From assembly GCA_041658405.1 (NCBI GenBank), contig JBBAAG010000010.1:1-52852 (forward strand): a DNA stretch of 52,852 bases, read 5' to 3'. Below, in pieces: positions 44,894-52,852 of the stretch (its first letter is position 1; the number at the start of each line of letters is the position of its first letter). This DNA comes from Elusimicrobiota bacterium. Its GTDB lineage: Bacteria > Elusimicrobiota > UBA5214 > JBBAAG01. The notes under the pieces are model-generated. The model was not told the origin of the DNA. It saw only the letters and a program-made list of their open reading frames with translations, and ran no database searches. The position numbers and the translations under genes are program-made.

Positions 44894-45856
44894 TCAGGTT
44901 TTTATCCGGGCAACAAAAATACTTGCCTGCTGCGATGTACCAAAATAATAGGATACCGCAAGTTCATCAGGTTGCCCATCAATCCCGCAGATACCCGCGT
45001 ATGAAGAATCAACACCGTACCCGCTGACAAATATACAATGTTTCTTAAACCCAGTTACGGGTGCCCATTCAAATACTGCAACTTCATGATACGGCAACCC
45101 GAACTCCGTTGTGCGTTGTATCAACCTTCCAATTATATAGAACCCGCCGGTGTTTTGTTGTGACGGATACAACACCGGAGCGTGTACTTCAAAAGGCAGT
45201 TCATACACTTTCTCCCAGGTTGTATACGGCATAACTGATGATACTATAACAGTATTCATTCTCTCCCTCCGGATAACCGCGTAAAGCTTATCCCCGGAAA
45301 ACAGGATATCCGTCTCATTCGCGGATTCACCCTGCCATATAACCGATTGTTGCTCCCACTTTTTTTCAGGATCCGCAGTTTTTAGTAATACAACTTTCCA
45401 GGTACGCCCGTCAGTACGGTCCTCAAAAGTGTATAATGCAGAATAAAACTTACCATCCGCACCCTGGTGAACATACCAAGGCACACCCATAAGATCAATC
45501 ATCTTTACAGGGATTGACCAATTAAACCCGTCTTCTGTCCATGTAATCATAGGTTCCGCAACGCTTTGTTTTGGATCATTATCCTTAAGATGCCGTGTTT
45601 GGTACGCGCAGTAAAGTTTATCGTTAAACACAAACAATTTAGGGTCCCGGTCATCCGTCTCGATATCCGCAACGACTGACGGTAGTGACCACACCTTAAG
45701 ATCCTCTGAAGTAATGGCTACAATCTTCCCGTCTAAAGACACATGACTTTCCCCGTGACGGAACACTATAAAATACTTACCCTTAAATTTTGAGATAGAA
45801 GTAAACGCGTTATGCTTCCCGTCAGAGAATATCTGTTTATTAGACAATATTTTCAT
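44894..45856 (-). CDS. Sialidase/BNR-like beta-propeller protein
   Basis: The 320-residue protein is rich in repeated beta blades: FKGKYFIVFRHGESHVS, DDRDPKLFVFNDKLYCAYQTR, ITWTEDGFNWS (one Asp-box-like motif), FYSALYTFEDRTDGRTW and GGFYIIGRL. This fits a six-bladed exo-sialidase/GH43-like fold used on glycans. No signal peptide is evident, so it may be cytosolic. The active-site set cannot be assigned by eye. It follows the FAH-family gene by 11 bases, so the two may share a pathway. Confidence 0.75.
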   Translation of the reverse strand: MKILSNKQIFSDGKHNAFTSISKFKGKYFIVFRHGESHVSLDGKIVAITSEDLKVWSLPSVVADIETDDRDPKLFVFNDKLYCAYQTRHLKDNDPKQSVAEPMITWTEDGFNWSIPVKMIDLMGVPWYVHQGADGKFYSALYTFEDRTDGRTWKVVLLKTADPEKKWEQQSVIWQGESANETDILFSGDKLYAVIRRERMNTVIVSSVMPYTTWEKVYELPFEVHAPVLYPSQQNTGGFYIIGRLIQRTTEFGLPYHEVAVFEWAPVTGFKKHCIFVSGYGVDSSYAGICGIDGQPDELAVSYYFGTSQQASIFVARIKT

Positions 45857-45867
45857 ATCAACAATTC

Positions 45868-46656
45868 TTACTCCACAATATTCCGGAGAATACCTACATC
45901 CCCGATTTCAACTTCCACATCATCCCCTGGCTTGAGGTATACCGGCGGTTTCTTAAAATGCCCAACCCCGCCCGGTGTACCGGTAAGAATCAATGTTTGG
46001 GGTAATAACAGATTATCCTGTGACAGATGCGCAATTAATTTAGAAACATTATGTATAAGATTATCTGTATTAGACTTCTGCATAACTTTACCATTAAGCC
46101 TTAACTCAACACTCAACCCTTTTGAATAAACGTCGGTAACTATAAACGGCCCAAGTGGACAAAACGTATTAAACGACTTCCCGCGGACCCACTGTTTTTC
46201 ATTGGTTTCAAACTGCACATCCCGCGCACTGACATCATCTGCGCAGGTATACCCTGCGACAAACTCCATAGCTTTATCTTCAGGAACATTCAATGCCGGT
46301 TTTTTTATGATCACCCCGAGTTCCGCTTCATAATCCACCATCTTTGGTGCGCATTTCGGGAGCTTAATTTTTTCTCCATGCGCAATAACGCTGGTATTAG
46401 CTTTCATAAATACCGGCGGTATTTTGGGGTACGGCAAATTATTTTCTTCCGCATGATCACGGTAGTTCAACCCTACAGCATAAATATTCGGAGGCAATAC
46501 AGGGGCAAGGATTTCAAGGTCACGCAACTGCAATACTGTCTTTAATAACCTATAACCCAAAAAAACATCGCCTTCCAACAACGTAACATCACTTCCTTCG
46601 ACCAGCCCGTAACTCGGAGGAATATTACCTGTTTTGAACCTTACAAACTTTGCCAT
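45868..46656 (-). CDS. Fumarylacetoacetate hydrolase-family protein
   Basis: The 262 residues carry the family core: GLNYRDHAEENN, VDYEAELGVIIKKPA (metal-binding Glu residues), GYTCADDVSARDVQ, GKSFNTFCPLGPFIV and LILTGTPGGVGH. Members cleave or isomerise acylpyruvates, oxo-acids or sugar-acid breakdown products using Mg or Mn. The short N-terminal domain is typical of the HpcE/acylpyruvase group. The exact substrate is unclear. It lies 17 bases downstream of the secreted amidase gene. Confidence 0.92.
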   Translation of the reverse strand: MAKFVRFKTGNIPPSYGLVEGSDVTLLEGDVFLGYRLLKTVLQLRDLEILAPVLPPNIYAVGLNYRDHAEENNLPYPKIPPVFMKANTSVIAHGEKIKLPKCAPKMVDYEAELGVIIKKPALNVPEDKAMEFVAGYTCADDVSARDVQFETNEKQWVRGKSFNTFCPLGPFIVTDVYSKGLSVELRLNGKVMQKSNTDNLIHNVSKLIAHLSQDNLLLPQTLILTGTPGGVGHFKKPPVYLKPGDDVEVEIGDVGILRNIVE

Positions 46657-46673
46657 ACAACAACATCCTTTCT

Positions 46674-49600
46674 TTATTTAGCGACAAGAATCTTACCGGT
46701 ACGCACTTTCCCCCCGGCTTCGATCTGATAGATATATACCCCGCCGGGTACTGCACGGCCGGCATTATCATTACCATCCCAGGACGTTTCCGCAGCTGTA
46801 CCGTTAACCATTACATTCTCCATCTGCCGCACACTACGCCCTTTGATATCATAAACCCTAACCACCACATTACTCTCACCGGATGAAACATTAAACTTTA
46901 AAGTCAACACCTGCGCTACACCGTCACGTATAGGCGTATAAACACTATTACTCAACTGCACATTTTGTAATGTTTCAACAGGCTGCATTTGAGCATTTAT
47001 TACATTAGCGCTCCCAAGCGTTATATACTGATTGTTTTTACTAACTGTTTCGTACCCAATATGGCTAAATTCAACGTTATAATACCCTGCCGCTGAAATG
47101 TTTGACAATTTATAATTACCATTTGCATCCGTTATCAAAGTATTCACAGTATTACCTTTTACCACTTTTACGGTTGCACCTTTGATCGCATTCCCAGTAT
47201 TATCCGTTACGCGACCCGAAATTTCGGTAATACTCGCTAACGGCGTAAGTTCAAAATTAACTTCTTTACGTTCACCTGACCCCAGGGTAAACGTTGTTGT
47301 ACTTGATTCATAACCGGAAAGAGAAACTGCAAGATTGTAAGTGCCGGAAGATAAATTCGTGAACTCATATACACCGTTAGATCCTGACTGTGCAACCCTG
47401 CTATTCTCTAAAATACTAATCCCTGCATCCTGCAACGCTGCGGAAGTAGTTTTATTTGTTACTATCCCATAAACCCCGCAAACGGAAGCTAACGGTATCA
47501 ATCTTATTATAAGTTCTGCTGTAACCCCTGAAGTAATTGAACACGTGGACGACGCAACAGCATAATCCGCGAGATTAACCGTCACAGTATGGCTCCCTGA
47601 AACAATATTGTTGAAACTATACACCCCGCCGGTATTAGTCAGTACATGCCGGTTTTCCGGGCTTAGGAAACAATCCGCACCGTTAAGTGTCAACAATGTA
47701 TTAACAGAATCCAGAACACGGACATTCAAATTCCCGGTAGTGACACCACTTGGGGTTAATGAAAAATCCAATACCGTCAAATTCCCAGCGCTTACGGTAC
47801 ACAAACTATTCGCATTTTGATACCCCGCAACCTGAGTAGTGATAAAATACGCCCCCGGAGAAAGGCTACCAAAAATATAATCCCCGCTGGTGTCAGTATA
47901 CACTGTCGCATTATTATTTGAAGTATTAACTATCTTCACACCCGATACAGGTTCTCCGGTAAGTTTATTCACCGCACGGCCGTTAATCGCACCGCTGGAA
48001 CCGGACACGAGGTAGAAATTTACAGTAACAGTTGACTGTGCGACAACCGCACACGTTTTTGTTTGAGCAGAATACCCTGCGGCAGTAATGTTTAACGTAT
48101 AAACCCCCGGAGTAAGGTTTGCTATCCTGTAATTCCCGTTTTTATCAGGATACACACCGTCACCATTAGGCACTAACATTACTTGGGCGGTAGATACTGC
48201 AACACTAGCCAGTAAATCCTTAATATTCCCGCTAATATCCCCGGTAATAATTACCCCCGCATTTTTTGCGTATGTCCCAGCTGAATTTGACACTTTTGAA
48301 ATATCTTCAGTATCATTCTCTGAAGTTATAGCAAAATAGTAAGTTACACCCGGAGTGAACCCGTCAATAACCTTTTCTTCCATCCACCATCGATACTTCG
48401 GCACCCATGCTTGCGGATACACTGTTGCAGCGTCAAACTTAGTTTTTGTGTCAATAGGAGCATTTGAATATTTTAACACATACTTAATTGCGCTGACATA
48501 CGTATAATCCTCACCTGGCGCGCTCCACACGAGCCTCACTTGCCCGGCAGAACTCCCGGGATACGCCTTAAGGTCGGTAATAGTAACCGGCAACCCGTAT
48601 TCCGTTATACCCCAGTAATCACATAAACCTTTGTAATACGCCTGCCCTGCAAGCCTCCTGAACTTTTCGTCAAGTAACGCTTTAGTATCCATTGCATTTG
48701 TGTGATACAAAAATTCCGCCATAAAACACGGCGCCTGGGAATGATGATTCTCCGAGTACTGCCAGTCAGTATAATAAATTGCTACGGACTTCCAAGTCGG
48801 GTCATAATACTTTTTAATTAACTTATCCGCCTGGGCATACACTTTTTGCGCAGATAAGCGGTGTTTAGGTATATTATCCACATGCACCTGAAGATTACCC
48901 CCATCGTAATCACTACCATTATCCGCATTTGCATCTACATCAACATAAAACTGCATCCCGCGGACTGACGCGTTACTACTCGCGTTTGTATGGAACGCAA
49001 TATGAAAATCCATCCCCGGCCCGTTTTTTAGCAACCAATTCCCGTAATACGGCCGTGCTTTCCAATCCTTTGCCTTTTGGTTTTGAGGATCACAACTTTG
49101 CGCTGACGTACTAGGATCGGAGACCGCTTTTGGTGCACCAACTTTTTTTATGTAATACTTCCCTGCCATCAACCACCACGGCTTATTTGGTGCAGCAAGG
49201 CCGATATCCGACTCATCAGTATCATTCCCGGAGGACATATTCATATCACGGCACGGGAATACAGATGCCCCGCCGTCAAGCAAGTAATTAATCACGTGGC
49301 GCATCATATGCCAATTTGTATGATCTTCCCGCAACGCAGCGTCATTATCCTCAAACCCAAACACCTGCCCACGCTGGAACACCCAGGCATAGCACGTATA
49401 CCAATACCCATGCCCGGGACTTACAGAAATATTTTTCCCGGTAAACGGCCCGTCGTTAGTCCGAGGCGCTACCGGCGGTATTGGCGCACGGTACAGTTTC
49501 AACGACTTTTGTAGGTCCACCTTTTCCTTTTCAGTCATCACAATTTTGGGTATGTACTCACCCAACGGCTTACCCATCGATGTTATTTTATAAGTATTAA

Positions 49601-50009
49601 CCGCAGGAACTATAATTCTAGCAGTGAACAACACCTGCCTTGAAATCTCTGCTAACGACACTTCGTTTATACCTTTAACAATTTGAGATGTAAAATCAAT
49701 ATATATTACCTCCCCTGCAATCTTCACACCGATAACTTCCGTCCCAGCAGGGATTGCAGTACGCAGGTATGCAACTTTTTCTTCCGGTAATAAACCATTT
49801 ACAAGTTCGGTAAGTACAGCCTTAACCTTTTCTTCATCAGAACGCAAATTATTAACCGCGACATCACGGAAAATTGAGTACACCTCATCCCCGCGGTAAA
49901 AACATAGTTCCGCATTCATAACTTCCGCAGTTGAACCAATACCTTCCAACTGCGTACACAAAAATGAGATAACTAAAAGTTGGGTTAACCAGTTCTTCTT
50001 CTGATACAT
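46674..50009 (-). CDS. Secreted N-acetylmuramoyl-L-alanine amidase with GerMN, Fn3, five regulatory-like repeats and a FlgD-like C-terminus
   Basis: The 1111 residues have a signal peptide (about 1-28), a GerMN domain (about 32-150) and an amidase_3 catalytic domain (about 190-470). An Fn3-like domain follows, then five carboxypeptidase-regulatory-like beta repeats of about 80 residues each and a C-terminal FlgD-like Ig domain ending GVYIYQIEAGGKVRTGKILVAK. The zinc ligands and catalytic Glu fit: H200 in SPGHGYW, H340 in AFHTNAS and E432 in AEFLYHTN. It should cut stem peptides from glycan strands. The tail matches secretion/anchoring domains of T9SS-like or related pathways, and the same kind of tail ends the gene at 52131. 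Confidence 0.88.
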   Translation of the reverse strand: MYQKKNWLTQLLVISFLCTQLEGIGSTAEVMNAELCFYRGDEVYSIFRDVAVNNLRSDEEKVKAVLTELVNGLLPEEKVAYLRTAIPAGTEVIGVKIAGEVIYIDFTSQIVKGINEVSLAEISRQVLFTARIIVPAVNTYKITSMGKPLGEYIPKIVMTEKEKVDLQKSLKLYRAPIPPVAPRTNDGPFTGKNISVSPGHGYWYTCYAWVFQRGQVFGFEDNDAALREDHTNWHMMRHVINYLLDGGASVFPCRDMNMSSGNDTDESDIGLAAPNKPWWLMAGKYYIKKVGAPKAVSDPSTSAQSCDPQNQKAKDWKARPYYGNWLLKNGPGMDFHIAFHTNASSNASVRGMQFYVDVDANADNGSDYDGGNLQVHVDNIPKHRLSAQKVYAQADKLIKKYYDPTWKSVAIYYTDWQYSENHHSQAPCFMAEFLYHTNAMDTKALLDEKFRRLAGQAYYKGLCDYWGITEYGLPVTITDLKAYPGSSAGQVRLVWSAPGEDYTYVSAIKYVLKYSNAPIDTKTKFDAATVYPQAWVPKYRWWMEEKVIDGFTPGVTYYFAITSENDTEDISKVSNSAGTYAKNAGVIITGDISGNIKDLLASVAVSTAQVMLVPNGDGVYPDKNGNYRIANLTPGVYTLNITAAGYSAQTKTCAVVAQSTVTVNFYLVSGSSGAINGRAVNKLTGEPVSGVKIVNTSNNNATVYTDTSGDYIFGSLSPGAYFITTQVAGYQNANSLCTVSAGNLTVLDFSLTPSGVTTGNLNVRVLDSVNTLLTLNGADCFLSPENRHVLTNTGGVYSFNNIVSGSHTVTVNLADYAVASSTCSITSGVTAELIIRLIPLASVCGVYGIVTNKTTSAALQDAGISILENSRVAQSGSNGVYEFTNLSSGTYNLAVSLSGYESSTTTFTLGSGERKEVNFELTPLASITEISGRVTDNTGNAIKGATVKVVKGNTVNTLITDANGNYKLSNISAAGYYNVEFSHIGYETVSKNNQYITLGSANVINAQMQPVETLQNVQLSNSVYTPIRDGVAQVLTLKFNVSSGESNVVVRVYDIKGRSVRQMENVMVNGTAAETSWDGNDNAGRAVPGGVYIYQIEAGGKVRTGKILVAK

Positions 50010-50051
50010 AAATTAAAATTCCACCTTAACCATTAACTAAATATACAAAAC

Positions 50052-50081
50052 ATTATACTTTACACACATATTTGTTTGCAA
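50052..50081 (-). promoter_or_regulatory. Promoter for the secreted amidase
   Basis: Minus strand: TTGCAA (50081-50076), 18-base spacer, TATAAT (50057-50052), about 40 bases before the ATG. The 103-base gap to dus holds nothing else recognised. Confidence 0.55.
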
Positions 50082-50112
50082 CAAATCTCAAGAAAAGCTG
50101 TAAGTATATATT

Positions 50113-51081
50113 TTACTCAAATTTATGCAGATATTCCGCCAGAATCATTAGTACAGCATCCCAGGAGCGTTCCACTGAAATCCGTTGCCTGACCTCTGCC
50201 GCACCGTCAAGGCCGCGGATATAAAAAAATACGTGTTTCCTAAGCTGAAACACCGCGCTTTGCGGGTTGACATATTTCAATGTCTTCTTATACTGTTCCA
50301 CACAAATCCCAAGCTTATCCTTAGCAGCAGGAAGCGTATATTTCCCGGTTTCAACTAACTCCTTAATTTGCCGAAAAAGCCAGGGATTCCCCACCGCTGC
50401 ACGGCCGATCATCACAGCATCGCAGCCGGTATGGGCAAGCATACGTTTTGCATCCTCCGGTGTGCGTACATCACCGTTCCCGATAACAGGGATATTAACC
50501 GCTTTCTTTACATCACGGATAATATCCCAGTCCGCAACACCCTGAAACCTTTGAACCTTAGTCCTCCCGTGAACAGTAATAGCGTTAAGCCCGGCTTGCT
50601 CCAACCGTTTTGCGAACTCCACAGCGTTAATACTATTCTCATCCCACCCTTTTCGTATTTTAGCAGTCACCGGTAAATGCGTTACAGCTTTCATCCGTGA
50701 TACAATTTCAGTGGCAAGTTCAGGTGTGCTCATCAACCCAACACCTTCCCCGCGGTTTGATACTTTCCGAACGGAACAGCCCATATTAACGTCTATACAC
50801 CCCACCCCGGGATAGGAGTTTAGCAGTTCCGCTGCTATGGCATAGCTTTCAACATGCTTCCCGAATAGTTGCACACCATACGGCAATTCGTTTTGTTCAA
50901 CCTTAAGCATCTCAAGTGCCGGCATAATCTTACGTGCGAGGCTTATAACGCTTATCATTTCGGTGTAGGTAAACCCGGCATCAAGTTCACGGCATACACT
51001 CCGGAACCCGGCATCAGCATAACCCGCTAACGGCGCAAGGAATATGTTGGAATTAAGTTTCATCCCGCAAAAAATATACAT
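50113..51081 (-). CDS. dus: tRNA-dihydrouridine synthase
   Basis: This flavoenzyme reduces uridines in tRNA D-loops. The 322 residues begin near FLAPLAGYADAGFR (FMN site). They continue with VDVNMGCSVRKVSNRGEGVGLM (the catalytic-Cys loop type: the active-site Cys normally follows NMGCP, here NMGCS), TAKIRKGW, TVHGRTKVQ, IPVIGNGDV and GCDAVMIGRAAVGNPWLF. It belongs to the DusB-like group. The start is either ATG 51081, which has no ribosome site but sits just behind a TATAAT, or ATG 51063, which has GCGGG too close. It is divergent from the radical SAM gene. Confidence 0.94.
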   Translation of the reverse strand: MYIFCGMKLNSNIFLAPLAGYADAGFRSVCRELDAGFTYTEMISVISLARKIMPALEMLKVEQNELPYGVQLFGKHVESYAIAAELLNSYPGVGCIDVNMGCSVRKVSNRGEGVGLMSTPELATEIVSRMKAVTHLPVTAKIRKGWDENSINAVEFAKRLEQAGLNAITVHGRTKVQRFQGVADWDIIRDVKKAVNIPVIGNGDVRTPEDAKRMLAHTGCDAVMIGRAAVGNPWLFRQIKELVETGKYTLPAAKDKLGICVEQYKKTLKYVNPQSAVFQLRKHVFFYIRGLDGAAEVRQRISVERSWDAVLMILAEYLHKFE

Positions 51082-51091
51082 AATGACGGAT

Positions 51092-51104
51092 ATTATACTA
51101 TAAT
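51092..51104. promoter_or_regulatory. Palindromic divergent -10 element between dus and the radical SAM gene
   Basis: The 13 bases ATTATACTATAAT are a perfect palindrome around a central C: each strand reads TATAAT (51099-51104 on plus; 51097-51092 on minus). Plus-strand spacing to the ATG at 51114 is 9 bases; minus-strand spacing to ATG 51081 is 10 bases. Neither gene has a ribosome site in the 32-base gap, so both could be leaderless. Confidence 0.5.
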
Positions 51105-51113
51105 TCTTACATT

Positions 51114-52070
51114 ATGAAACCTAAGTTTATACCGGAACAAGTACTGTTTTCATTAACAACAAAATGCAACCTCGCATGCAAACATTGCACGGTAAAACCC
51201 GGCAGTGATACCATTAATCTAAAGACAGCATCAAAGTTCTTACGCCAATGCACGGAGTACGAAATTATTAAAGTAGGCTTCACTGGGGGTGAACCTTTCC
51301 TTGCGCTACGCGAATTATTAGCTCTAACCCGCACAGCACGGAAGTATGATATGGAATTTGACAGAATCACAACTAACGGCGTATGGTGGCACACTTCCGA
51401 TGAACTAACCCACGAGCTTACGGAATTACATACCGCAGGATACGACGGTACGTTTGGCCTTAGTTGTGACAGGTTCCACCGGCAGGATATACGTAAACTC
51501 GCAAAGTTTATCACCGGATGTAACCGTGTATGGGAGAGAATTGATCAGGTATCACTGGTGTTTATAGAAGACAAAGTTAAAGCATTACAAACAAAAACGT
51601 ATAAGAAACTACGCGCTCTAGCGCGGGTATTACACGCAAAAATGGAGTACCACAGAGAAATGCCGGTAGTGATAAGAGCGGATAACTTATTATTACGGAT
51701 ATCGAGTATCCCGTTATTCCCTATAAACAACAAAAAAGTTTTACTCTCAACCCCGTGGGATGCAAAAAAATGGTTCCATGAAGATTACTGCGCAGGCCCC
51801 GGCAACATTTTTTTTGTTACCCCTACGGGTGACGTATATCCGTGCTGTGGATACGCTACAGACTTTTGTAACGATCTAAGGCTTGGCAATGTTCAACGCG
51901 ATACACCAGGCAAGCTAGCACGTAACGCTCATACCAACAAATTCGTTAATACCGTCTTTACGCAAGGATTAACATCGATAAAGAATAAGTTAGTGCGGGA
52001 AGGTGTCATATTCCCAGGTAAAACTTATAACCACTGCTTTTTTTGTTACTACGCTCGAACGTACTGTTAA
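51114..52070 (+). CDS. Radical SAM protein with SPASM-like C-terminal cysteines
   Basis: The 318 residues carry the radical SAM cluster motif C18-x3-C22-x2-C25 (TKCNLACKHC) and GGEP at 58-61, followed by a TIM-barrel core. The C-terminal third adds cysteines in DYCAGPGN, YPCCGYATDFCNDLRLGNV (the SPASM/twitch phrase) and HCFFCYYARTYC, likely ligands for an auxiliary iron-sulfur cluster. Such proteins often modify peptides or maturate enzymes. No precursor peptide, PqqD-like gene or partner enzyme is next to it, so its substrate is unknown. It is a lone plus-strand gene, close to its promoter. Confidence 0.88.
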   Translation: MKPKFIPEQVLFSLTTKCNLACKHCTVKPGSDTINLKTASKFLRQCTEYEIIKVGFTGGEPFLALRELLALTRTARKYDMEFDRITTNGVWWHTSDELTHELTELHTAGYDGTFGLSCDRFHRQDIRKLAKFITGCNRVWERIDQVSLVFIEDKVKALQTKTYKKLRALARVLHAKMEYHREMPVVIRADNLLLRISSIPLFPINNKKVLLSTPWDAKKWFHEDYCAGPGNIFFVTPTGDVYPCCGYATDFCNDLRLGNVQRDTPGKLARNAHTNKFVNTVFTQGLTSIKNKLVREGVIFPGKTYNHCFFCYYARTYC

Positions 52071-52130
52071 TGATCTATCCCCTATATAAAATGTCCTCAT
52101 GCTTGTATGAACAAAGTATCTATATATTAC

Positions 52131-52852
52131 TTACTTCGCCACAACAACACTGCCGGTGACCAGTTTGCCGTTCGCGCGGAACTGGTAAATGTATACGCCG
52201 TTAGCGACGGGTTGGCCGTTGTCGTCAGTACCGTCCCAGCCTGATGGGTTGGATATCCGCCGTACCACTCTACCCGAGAGGTCACAGATTGTTACGTCAA
52301 CGTTTTCTTCCCGACCTTGCATTAACCGTATACTTAAGTACCGTGTTATCCCGCTGAAGGTTGCATTATCGTTTCTCCCGTCATGGTTGGGTGTGATAAT
52401 TTTTTCGCCAAGCTTAAAGTTGAGGTTCGCGATTTCTGCTTCCAACGCTGCAGCATCGTTTGTCATCATACCAAACCGTGAACCTGCAGCATCTGCTTCC
52501 GGCGGGGTTACTACCGGCCCAACTACGCTTGCCTTGCCGTTGAGTACCGCAGAAGCGATACACGCATTACCCGTAATCATACCGTTGCCGTCCATCACAA
52601 GGTCGTATTTCGGAGCGTATATTGTCCCGCAAATTGTGCCGTTGACCAATATTTTGTTGTCCGTAACGTTATGGCAGTACAACGCAAGTGCGTACTTGTC
52701 ATTGTCAGGGTTGAGTTTCGCAGTGCCGTCAACCATAACCTTGCCTGTGACAAATATTCCAACACTACCGTTTTCGCTGTCTATCTTTACTACAGCGTTA
52801 CCAGAGAGGTTTATCGCGGTAAAGTAGTATGTTCCCGCAGATAGCGTTAGCA
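52131..52852 (-). CDS. Secreted polymer-like protein with FlgD-like C-terminus, 5' end cut by window edge
   Basis: The frame is open from the window edge to a stop at 52131 (about 239 codons visible). The N-terminal visible part (LTLSAGTYYFTAINLSGNAVVKID...TICGTIYAPKYDLVMDGNGMITGNACIASAVLNGKASV) has the repetitive beta pattern of PilX-like or DUF7305-type surface proteins. A linker and helix follow, then a FlgD-like Ig domain ending GVYIYQFRANGKLVTGSVVVAK, nearly the same tail as the amidase at 46674. The ATG at 52736 is internal, not the true start. It is probably exported and anchored at the surface. Confidence 0.8.
   Translation of the reverse strand, partial: LTLSAGTYYFTAINLSGNAVVKIDSENGSVGIFVTGKVMVDGTAKLNPDNDKYALALYCHNVTDNKILVNGTICGTIYAPKYDLVMDGNGMITGNACIASAVLNGKASVVGPVVTPPEADAAGSRFGMMTNDAAALEAEIANLNFKLGEKIITPNHDGRNDNATFSGITRYLSIRLMQGREENVDVTICDLSGRVVRRISNPSGWDGTDDNGQPVANGVYIYQFRANGKLVTGSVVVAK

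Noticed and set aside
6304..52070. A RiPP pathway combining the PqqD-like protein and the radical SAM protein
   Set aside because: They are about 44 kb apart on opposite strands, with no precursor peptide seen near either.
52189..52827. Plus-strand open frame of 212 codons opposite the right-edge gene
   Set aside because: The minus-strand frame has a clear FlgD-like domain and is open to the edge; the plus-strand product has no recognisable features.
1..52852. Mobile element, prophage or CRISPR explanation for the cassette in the trp run
   Set aside because: No transposase, integrase, terminal repeats, target duplication or spaced repeat array was found, and base composition looks like that of the neighbours.

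Overview
The window comes from a diderm (Gram-negative-type) bacterium of moderate-to-low GC. Outer-membrane biogenesis genes are present: apolipoprotein N-acyltransferase, an LptE-like lipoprotein, and an MlaD/MlaE/MlaF-type lipid transport set. Two secreted proteins end in a FlgD-like C-terminal domain, typical of uncultured lineages such as Elusimicrobiota, Omnitrophota and Firestonebacteria. The phylum cannot be fixed from the sequence alone; Elusimicrobiota or a neighbouring candidate phylum is my best guess. Almost every gene is on the minus strand. Only rpsT, a PilZ-domain gene and a radical SAM gene are on the plus strand. No rRNA, tRNA, CRISPR array, transposase or integrase was seen. 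No gap between genes exceeds about 200 bases.

Region 1 (1-20236) reads right to left as one long co-directional run from a good sigma70-type promoter at 20207-20236: hisA, hisI, trpE, trpG, a seven-gene membrane/transport cassette, trpD, trpC, trpF, prfB (with a programmed +1 frameshift), a lone receiver-domain response regulator, and a membrane protein cut by the window edge. The cassette (5525-16901) is the most unusual part. It contains a compact FtsX-like permease, two large polytopic membrane proteins of an oligopeptide-transporter-like type, and a 1506-residue protein joining a degenerate M28 peptidase-like ectodomain to an FtsX permease. It also contains an unrecognised soluble protein, a PqqD-like protein and a LolD/MacB-like ATPase. 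It sits between trpG and trpD with almost no spacing at either side. A third large membrane protein, a close paralogue of one in the cassette, follows the response regulator at the left edge.

Region 2 (20260-31850) is another right-to-left run: secA, mlaE-, mlaF- and mlaD-like genes, lnt, a Gfo/Idh/MocA-type oxidoreductase, a HAD phosphatase-like gene and a secreted GH20 hexosaminidase-like protein. Its first half serves envelope biogenesis and its tail looks like amino-sugar or glycan metabolism.

Region 3 (31885-44384) is housekeeping. cspA has its own promoter and a strong terminator, and the secA promoter starts directly after that terminator. A UvrC without its C-terminal HhH region follows murJ; rpsT is divergent from murJ and converges on holA with a 27-bp overlap. 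Then come the lptE-like gene, leuS, a HEAT-repeat protein, and the xseB-ispA-dxs-tlyA block of isoprenoid synthesis.

Region 4 (44542-52852) is more accessory: a PilZ protein, a sialidase-like beta-propeller, an FAH-family enzyme and a large secreted amidase with five carboxypeptidase-regulatory-like repeats. These are followed by dus divergent from a radical SAM protein with a SPASM-like C-terminus, and the C-terminal part of a secreted polymer-like protein cut by the right edge. Several good promoters lie so close to the start codon (secA, the radical SAM gene, possibly dus) that leaderless translation is plausible.
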